Assembly (NCBI RefSeq): GCF_017743975.1 | Contig: NZ_JAGHRC010000001.1 | Location: 930,001-994,000 of the forward strand | DNA length: 64,000 nt | Direction of reading: 5' to 3' | DNA from: Ruegeria sp. R14_0 | GTDB lineage: Bacteria > Pseudomonadota > Alphaproteobacteria > Rhodobacterales > Rhodobacteraceae | Part shown: positions 58,812 to 64,000 of the stretch, piece after piece | How positions within the stretch are numbered: the first letter of the stretch is position 1 | Layout of the letters: each line of letters starts with the position of its first letter | The notes under the pieces: generated by a model | Seen by the model: the letters and a program-made list of their open reading frames with translations, nothing else | Database searches by the model: none | What the model was told of the DNA's origin: nothing | Made by a program: the position numbers and the translations under genes

Positions 58812-60206
58812 ATGTCCCAGACCCGCACCGAATCCGACAGCTTTGGCCCGTTGGAGGTTCCCGCCGACAAGTATTGGGGTGCTCAAACGCAACGTTCGAT
58901 CATGAACTTCCCGATCGGCTGGGAAAAACAGCCCGTAGCCATCGTGCGCGCGCTGGGCGTGATCAAAAAGGCCTGCGCGATAGAGAACAAAGCCATCGGC
59001 AAGCTGGACGCAACGATCGCGGATGCTGTCATTCAGGCTGCGGGTGAAGTGGTCGAGGGCAAGTTTGACGACAACTTCCCTCTGGTCGTGTGGCAGACCG
59101 GTTCGGGCACACAATCGAACATGAACTCGAACGAGGTCATTGCCAACCGCGCGATCGAGATTTTGGGCGGCGTGATCGGCTCCAAGGATCCGGTGCACCC
59201 GAACGACCACTGCAATATGGGCCAGTCCTCGAACGACACCTTCCCGACCGCGATGCACATCGCCACTGCGATGAGTGTGCGTGACGTGCTGATGCCGGGT
59301 CTGGAGAAATTTGCCTCGGCGTTGGAAGCCAAGGCAAAAGAGTTCACAGGCATCATCAAGATCGGTCGTACGCACACGCAAGACGCGACGCCGCTGACGC
59401 TGGAACAGGAATTCGGTGGCTATGCGCACCAAATCCGTCAGGGCATCGCCCGGGTCGAGGCCGCAATGCCCGGTATATATGAACTGGCCCAAGGCGGTAC
59501 CGCCGTTGGGACAGGTCTGAATACGCATGGCGGCTGGGATGAGGCCGTGGCCAAGAACATGGCCGACATCACCGGCCTGCCCTTCGTCACCGCCCCCAAC
59601 AAGTTCGAAGCTCTGGCGGCCCATGACGCGATGGTTTTCCTGTCGGGTGCTTTGGCGACGATTGCGGGCTCTTGCTACAAAATCGCCAACGACATCCGCT
59701 TTCTGGGCTCCGGTCCGCGCTCTGGTCTGGGCGAGCTGATCCTGCCGGAAAACGAACCCGGTTCGTCCATCATGCCCGGCAAGGTCAACCCGACACAGGC
59801 CGAGGCGCTGACACAGGTGGCGGCTCATGTGATGGGCAATGACGCGGCGATGAAGTTTGCGGGCTCACAGGGCCACTTCCAGCTGAACGTCTACAACCCG
59901 ATGATGTCGTACAACCTTCTGCAGTCCATCCAACTGCTGGGCGATGCCACCGACAGCTTTACCGAGCGGATGCTGCTGGGCATCAAGGCCAATGAGCCGC
60001 GCATCGACAAGCTGATGAAGGAATCGCTGATGCTGGTGACCGCGCTGGCGCCGACCATCGGGTATGACAACGCCACCACTGTCGCCAAGACGGCGCATAA
60101 GAACGGCACGACCCTCAAGGAAGAGGCCATCGCGCTGGGCTTTGTCGATGAAGAGACCTTTGACGCGGTCGTTCGCCCCGAACACATGATCGGCCCGAAA
60201 GACTGA
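58812..60206 (+). CDS. fumC: Fumarate hydratase class II
   Basis: Iron-independent fumarase of the TCA cycle. 464 residues: [77 protein letters not shown], and the catalytic loop [17 protein letters not shown] with the active-site Ser. The stop overlaps the DUF4169 start as TGATG. There is a 207-base intergenic region before it; I see no clear promoter consensus there. Confidence 0.97.
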   Translation: MSQTRTESDSFGPLEVPADKYWGAQTQRSIMNFPIGWEKQPVAIVRALGVIKKACAIENKAIGKLDATIADAVIQAAGEVVEGKFDDNFPLVVWQTGSGTQSNMNSNEVIANRAIEILGGVIGSKDPVHPNDHCNMGQSSNDTFPTAMHIATAMSVRDVLMPGLEKFASALEAKAKEFTGIIKIGRTHTQDATPLTLEQEFGGYAHQIRQGIARVEAAMPGIYELAQGGTAVGTGLNTHGGWDEAVAKNMADITGLPFVTAPNKFEALAAHDAMVFLSGALATIAGSCYKIANDIRFLGSGPRSGLGELILPENEPGSSIMPGKVNPTQAEALTQVAAHVMGNDAAMKFAGSQGHFQLNVYNPMMSYNLLQSIQLLGDATDSFTERMLLGIKANEPRIDKLMKESLMLVTALAPTIGYDNATTVAKTAHKNGTTLKEEAIALGFVDEETFDAVVRPEHMIGPKD

Positions 60207-60382
60207 TGGGCAAGCCGGTCAACCTGAACCGGTTCAGAAAAGAAAAAGCGCGGGCCGAAAGCAAGGCCCGCGCAGACCAAAACGCTGTGGCGTTTGGGCG
60301 AACGAAGGCCGAAAAGAATGCCGACAAACTGCAGCAAGAAAAACAGAAGCGTGACCTCGACGGTCACGAACTGGATGAATGA
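60206..60382 (+). CDS. DUF4169 small basic protein
   Basis: 58 residues, highly charged: [20 protein letters not shown], then ADQNAVAFGRTKAEKNADKL and ending HELDE. This is DUF4169, known only as small proteins next to fumC in Rhodobacteraceae and relatives. Predicted to be one long helix, perhaps nucleic-acid binding. It overlaps fumC (TGATG) and the next ribbon-helix-helix gene (ATGA), so all three are translated together. Function unknown. Confidence 0.85.
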   Translation: MGKPVNLNRFRKEKARAESKARADQNAVAFGRTKAEKNADKLQQEKQKRDLDGHELDE

Positions 60383-60600
60383 GCGGTCGGCCCATAAAGC
60401 GCTCCCTGACGCTCAAGGGGCATCGCACGTCGGTTTCGCTTGAAGATGAATTCTGGCGTGCTTTTCGCGACATCGCGGAAGAGAAAAATCAACCGATCAA
60501 CGCGTTAGCGGCAGATATAGATGTCGCGCGAGACCCTGGAACCGGGCTGGCATCGGCTATTCGGGTGTTTGTCCTGAACTGGTATCGCGACCGCGGTTGA
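60379..60600 (+). CDS. Ribbon-helix-helix domain protein
   Basis: 73 residues: RSLTLKGHRTSVSLEDEFWRAFRDIAEEKNQPINALAADID, the beta-strand then two helices of an RHH DNA-binding fold (family like DUF4170/AF1521-type 'ribbon-helix-helix domain-containing'). The strand RTSVSLEDEFW resembles the arc/MetJ recognition strand. The start overlaps the DUF4169 stop. A toxin-antitoxin pair would look similar, but the partner here is not toxin-like. Confidence 0.85.
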   Translation: MSGRPIKRSLTLKGHRTSVSLEDEFWRAFRDIAEEKNQPINALAADIDVARDPGTGLASAIRVFVLNWYRDRG

Positions 60601-60658
60601 CCCTTGCGACGCAAGGCTGCATCGGAGTATTCTCATTTGGAACAAATGGGGAACTTAG

Positions 60659-61261
60659 ATGACCAGCACTATTGACGGACCAGATGGCAAAACGCGCTGC
60701 GCGTGGTGCCAAGCCGCGCCCGAGTTTTTTGAGTACCACGATCAGGAATGGGGTTACCCGGTCAGAGACGACCAGCGCTTGTTCGAAAAGCTGTGCCTCG
60801 AAAGCTTTCAGTCAGGTCTCAGCTGGCGCACGATATTAGCTAAACGCGAGAACTTTCGCGAAGCGTTCAAAGGCTTTGAAATCAATGCAGTGGCTGCGTT
60901 TAGTGATGTGGACGTCGCTCGGCTGTTGCAAGATGCCGGCATCATACGCCACCGCGGAAAAATCGAGGCCGTCATCAATAACGCCCGTCGCGCACAAGAG
61001 TTGATCGCCGCCGAGGGTTCTCTGGCCACTTATGTCTGGCGATATGAGGCAGAGGTGCCGCCTGCCCCTCAGACCGCCTCGACGTCGCCTGAATCCGTGG
61101 CCATGTCCAAGGATCTGAAGAAACGCGGATGGAAGTTCGTCGGCCCCACGACCGTTTTCGCCTTTATGCAGGCGATGGGTTTGGTGAATGACCACGCTAC
61201 AGACTGCGTGATGCGGGAAAAAGCGGCGCGTTTGCGCCGCGATTTCACCAAACCCGTCTAG
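60659..61261 (+). CDS. tag: DNA-3-methyladenine glycosylase I
   Basis: Tag removes 3-methyladenine from alkylated DNA. 200 residues: RCAWCQAAPEFFEYHDQEWGYPV, LCLESFQSGLSWRTILAKRENF, and FVGPTTVFAFMQAMGLVNDHATDC; the Cys and His ligands of the structural zinc are present. A slightly different fold (HhH) from AlkA. Single gene, convergent with the aldolase. Confidence 0.95.
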   Translation: MTSTIDGPDGKTRCAWCQAAPEFFEYHDQEWGYPVRDDQRLFEKLCLESFQSGLSWRTILAKRENFREAFKGFEINAVAAFSDVDVARLLQDAGIIRHRGKIEAVINNARRAQELIAAEGSLATYVWRYEAEVPPAPQTASTSPESVAMSKDLKKRGWKFVGPTTVFAFMQAMGLVNDHATDCVMREKAARLRRDFTKPV

Positions 61262-61264
61262 CGC

Positions 61265-62146
61265 TCAGACAGACGCGCGGAAGATCTTGTCGATGTTTCC
61301 ACCCAGGGCCGAGTTGAATTCGGCATCGGATTGCTGTTTCGACAGGCCTTCGGTCAAAGCGCGCGAGAAAGACGCGATCATCTTGCCGTTCTGCGCCAGC
61401 AGATCACAGGCCTGCTCGGTCGAATAGCCGCCCGACAGGGCCACCACACGCAGAACACGCGGGTGATCCGCCAATTCGTCAAACAGGTCCGCCTGGCTGG
61501 GGATGGTCAGCTTGAGCATGATGTCCTGCCCATCGTCCAACTGGTCGAGGTTCTTCAGGATTTCAGCTTTCAGAATGTCTTCGGCTTCGGCCTTCGACGT
61601 CGAGTTGATGTTCACCTCGGGCTCGACAATCGGAACCATGCCTGCGGCGACGACTTCACGCGCGACATCGAATTGCTGCGCCACCACAGCGGCGATGCCT
61701 TCGGCGTTGGCTTCGTGAATGACGGAACGTTCTTTGGTACCGAACACACCTTCTGCTTTGGCCAGCGTGTCTGCGAGACCGGGAATGGGTTTCATCATCT
61801 GAACGCCATTTGCTTGGTCTTCCAAGCCCTTGTCGATCTTGAGAAATGGCACGATGCCTTTCACCGACCAGAGATAGTCGGCCACCTTTCGACCGTCGAT
61901 TTCCTCGCCCAGGGTCCGTTCGAACAGGATAGCACCAATCACTTTGTCCTTGGTGAAGTCATCCGCCAGGATGATCCGCGCGCGCATCTGCTGGATTTCA
62001 CCGAACATCTCTTCATCCGAGCTGTATTCCGAGGCGTCCACGCCATACAGCGCCAGCGCCTTTGGGGTCGAACCACCGCTTTGATCCAATGCTGCGATAA
62101 AACCTGCGCCGTTGGACATTTGTGCGCGCTGTTCTGCTAAGGACAT
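61265..62146 (-). CDS. Class I fructose-bisphosphate aldolase
   Basis: Schiff-base aldolase of glycolysis and gluconeogenesis. 293 residues: AALDQSGGSTPKALALYG near the N-terminus, KGIVPFLKIDKGLE and VPIVEPEVNI with the beta-strand residues typical of the class; the catalytic lysine would lie in TIPSQADLFDELADHPRVLRVVALSGG region, near position 210-240, an approximate placement. ATG at 62146 behind GGGAAAG; a frame 12 codons longer exists but is less likely. Separated from the P450 gene by 72 bases. Confidence 0.93.
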   Translation of the reverse strand: MSLAEQRAQMSNGAGFIAALDQSGGSTPKALALYGVDASEYSSDEEMFGEIQQMRARIILADDFTKDKVIGAILFERTLGEEIDGRKVADYLWSVKGIVPFLKIDKGLEDQANGVQMMKPIPGLADTLAKAEGVFGTKERSVIHEANAEGIAAVVAQQFDVAREVVAAGMVPIVEPEVNINSTSKAEAEDILKAEILKNLDQLDDGQDIMLKLTIPSQADLFDELADHPRVLRVVALSGGYSTEQACDLLAQNGKMIASFSRALTEGLSKQQSDAEFNSALGGNIDKIFRASV

Positions 62147-62218
62147 AAGACTTTCCCGTTCAATATGATTCCGCATTTTCAAACCGCATACAGCAAGCCG
62201 ATCAGCGATGGTAGTTTG

Positions 62219-63568
62219 TTAGCGCTCAACCAACCGCAACCAAATGCCGTCCTTCGATCGAACGGTCAAATGAGCCACGGGAACGGGCGTTTGGCCTTCG
62301 ACCAGTTCGAACCGATAGTGCCTTAGCAGCATAGACAAAAGCAGTGGGCCTTCGATCATGGCGAACCCCGCCCCTGTGCACACCCGCGAACCAGCCGAAA
62401 ACGGAATAAAGGCGTTGCGTTGACAGGTTTTACCGTTCTCGGTCTCCCACCGGGTTGGGTCAAAGGCATCCGGGCGGTCCCAGAGCCTTTCCTGACGGTG
62501 CAAGTGCCATGGGCTGATGACAATCTGCGCGCCTTCGGGCACGTCCCGGTCGCGAAACCGCTCGGGACAGGTGGCTTCGCGCACCATCATGGGAACCGGC
62601 GGATAAAGCCGCAGCGCTTCGCGGAACACATCCCGGCTGAGCTTTAGTCGGGACATGACAGCAAAGTCAGCCGTGTCGAGCGCCACGGCCTCCTCGGCCA
62701 CCCTGGCCTGCCATTCGGGGTACATCGCCATCAGGTACAGCGTCCAAGCCAGTGCCGAGGCGCTGGTTTCATGGCCCGCCAGAAAGAAGATCGCGACCTG
62801 GTCGACCATTTCCTGCGTGTCGAAACCATGCCCAGTTTCAGGGTCACGCGTCGTCATGATCTTAGTCGCCAGATCATCAGGAGCACGTCCGCGCGCGATC
62901 AGCTCGGTGCGTTCTGCTGTAAGACGCTGGATTAGCCTTCTGATTTCTTTTGCATTTTTCCGGGTGCGCCTTGAGTGAAGACGCGGCAACCATTTTGGCA
63001 GCGGGACAAAGGCCGCGAGATTCAAAATAGGCTGTTCGCGTTGGTAGCTCCGGAACTTATCGAAGACTTGCGCTGCCACCTCGTGTTCAATGGGGACCGA
63101 AAACAACGTGCGAAAGATCACGTCTGCCGCGATGTGGCTGGTGATCTCTTCACATTCCACGACCGCGCCAACTTGCGGGTGCAAACGGTCCACTGCGGCC
63201 TGACCCGCGACATGCATCGCAGAAAAGGTATCTTTCAGGCGACCGCCTTCGAACGCCGGATCGATGATCCGCCGCTGACGCTTCCAAGTCTCGCCATTTG
63301 TCAGGAACACGGACTCGCCTAGCAAGGGTCTCAACCCCTCACTGATCCTGTTCGATTTAGGGAAATCTTCGGGACGCTTTTTCAGAACGGTATCAATAAG
63401 TTCGGGCTGGTTTATCAGGTAGGATCGAAAGAAAGGCGTACGAAACTCGGCCATCCAGGCGCGGTACAGTCTTTGCGGCTGAGCTGAAAGAATGTCCTTA
63501 CGGAACAGCTTCATATACCGCCAGAGCGAGACCTTGTCCGGGCGTGGTGAGGGCTTGGGCGGTGTCAT
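62219..63568 (-). CDS. Cytochrome P450
   Basis: Haem monooxygenase, 449 residues, soluble. I-helix AIFFLAGHETSASALAWTLY with the AGxET motif, K-helix ExxR in REALRLYPPVP, and haem-binding FSAGSRVCTGAGFAM with axial Cys397. It resembles bacterial P450s of the fatty-acid/terpene hydroxylase kind (CYP1xx-like); substrate and redox partner are not encoded nearby. The ATG at 63568 overlaps the stop of an upstream gene as ATGA. A frame 26 codons longer is the shadow of that gene. Confidence 0.92.
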   Translation of the reverse strand: MTPPKPSPRPDKVSLWRYMKLFRKDILSAQPQRLYRAWMAEFRTPFFRSYLINQPELIDTVLKKRPEDFPKSNRISEGLRPLLGESVFLTNGETWKRQRRIIDPAFEGGRLKDTFSAMHVAGQAAVDRLHPQVGAVVECEEITSHIAADVIFRTLFSVPIEHEVAAQVFDKFRSYQREQPILNLAAFVPLPKWLPRLHSRRTRKNAKEIRRLIQRLTAERTELIARGRAPDDLATKIMTTRDPETGHGFDTQEMVDQVAIFFLAGHETSASALAWTLYLMAMYPEWQARVAEEAVALDTADFAVMSRLKLSRDVFREALRLYPPVPMMVREATCPERFRDRDVPEGAQIVISPWHLHRQERLWDRPDAFDPTRWETENGKTCQRNAFIPFSAGSRVCTGAGFAMIEGPLLLSMLLRHYRFELVEGQTPVPVAHLTVRSKDGIWLRLVER

Positions 63569-64000
63569 GCCTTCACCGTTGTGTATTTCGAGACCGCCTC
63601 TTCCACCCTGGATTTCGACGGAGTGCGATCCCGAAACCGTTGCCATAAGGTTTGAGGGCCGGCTGTGATGCTGAAATAGTCGTATCGTTCAGGATAATCG
63701 AACGCGCAAAGATATTGGAAATGCAGGCGAAAGAATTTCCAGCGCAGCGCCTCCCACCGTTCAGGCGACAGCGTCTGGGTAAACGCGGCTGACAGGACCA
63801 GCGGCCATTTTTTGCCCGTTCCCGCGACACCACTGACAGCGACTGGATCGCATAAAGCGAAGGAACACCCGTCACCGGGGGCTGAGACGTCAACCCATGT
63901 CAGGTCATCTTGCGTAGACAGAAGCTGCAGGTCCGCCCGCAAATCCTGGGCGTCTGGCAGGAACGAGACCATGGGCACCACCTGCCCCAATGACAGGAAT
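63565..64000 (-). CDS. Unidentified protein, 5' end outside window
   Basis: The open frame reaches the right edge with about 144 residues visible, including FLSLGQVVPMVSFLPDAQDL, VDVSAPGDGCSFALCDPVAV and FFRLHFQYLCAFDYPERYDY. I recognise no family; the pattern of a beta-rich region and an aromatic C-terminal helix would suit the C-terminal half of an alpha/beta hydrolase or a glycan-modifying enzyme, but this is a guess. It overlaps the P450 start as ATGA, so the two are likely a functional pair. Confidence 0.6.
   Translation of the reverse strand, partial: FLSLGQVVPMVSFLPDAQDLRADLQLLSTQDDLTWVDVSAPGDGCSFALCDPVAVSGVAGTGKKWPLVLSAAFTQTLSPERWEALRWKFFRLHFQYLCAFDYPERYDYFSITAGPQTLWQRFRDRTPSKSRVEEAVSKYTTVKA

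Noticed and set aside
58665..59828. 387-codon open frame on the minus strand over fumC
   Set aside because: It is antisense to a certain fumC gene, has no RBS, and its composition (His/Arg/Gly-rich) is that of a shadow of GC-rich codons.
60379..60600. RHH protein and DUF4169 as a toxin-antitoxin pair
   Set aside because: The DUF4169 partner is a small charged protein with no toxin features and the unit is coupled to fumC.

Overview
The window is core chromosome of a marine alphaproteobacterium of the Roseobacter group (Rhodobacteraceae, Ruegeria-like). Evidence: a circularly permuted two-piece tmRNA with tag ANDNRAPVAVAA; the ChpT, CtrA and SciP cell-cycle proteins; an olsB-olsA pair for ornithine lipids; and a dmdA-acuI pair for DMSP (dimethylsulfoniopropionate) catabolism. 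There is no integrase, transposase, CRISPR array, prophage or rRNA gene. Coding is dense, with many ATGA or TGATG overlaps. No intergenic stretch of 300 bases or more remains once two small membrane ORFs are recognised.

Layout. 1-3.5 kb: tsf (cut by the left edge), rpsB, olsA, olsB, a DUF3553 gene. 3.6-10.3 kb: chpT, then a minus-strand block proA, proB, obgE, a coupled GNAT-LysE-GNAT trio, rpmA and rplU (L21 with an extra C-terminal domain). 10.5-14.2 kb: two tandem exported paralogues, tRNA-Ser(CGA), a repeat-rich membrane-anchored protein, an MDR oxidoreductase. 14.3-20.9 kb: a Liv-type ABC operon containing an acyl-CoA synthetase. 21-24.3 kb: rpsI-rplM, an NTF2-like protein, and a MocR regulator divergent from a DUF1127 gene. 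24.3-30.3 kb: thioesterase, ECHDC3-like protein, trmFO, methyltransferase, gluQRS, hisI, a Fe-S scaffold-like protein, marC. 30.5-36.2 kb: a 40-aa membrane peptide behind a LexA-type box, recG, ligA, ctrA, sciP. 36.3-49.2 kb: mnmA, a CadD-like protein, then the envelope block lpxB-lpxI-lpxA-fabZ-skp-bamA, a 42-aa membrane ORF, rseP-dxr-cdsA-uppS-frr. 49.4-54.3 kb: acuI, dmdA, DUF1326, DUF2182, with a divergent FadR-type regulator and a DUF4345 gene. 54.4-58 kb: ssrA, NTF2-like, rhodanese-ChrB, chrA, sspB. 58-64 kb: exported unknown, fumC-DUF4169-RHH, tag, class I aldolase, P450, and an edge-truncated unknown.

Most of the window is housekeeping. The best candidates for undescribed biology are (1) the 40-aa single-span membrane peptide at 30532-30654, preceded by an exact alphaproteobacterial LexA box within four helically phased GAAC repeats, which resembles an SOS-induced division inhibitor of the SidA kind; (2) the Cys-rich DUF1326 and DUF2182 pair lying upstream of dmdA-acuI on the same strand, with a tandem TGTCAGAC operator in the divergent regulator promoter; (3) a 14-bp perfect inverted repeat that would bury the ligA start codon; and (4) overlapping operator and promoter motifs between a MocR regulator and a DUF1127 gene.
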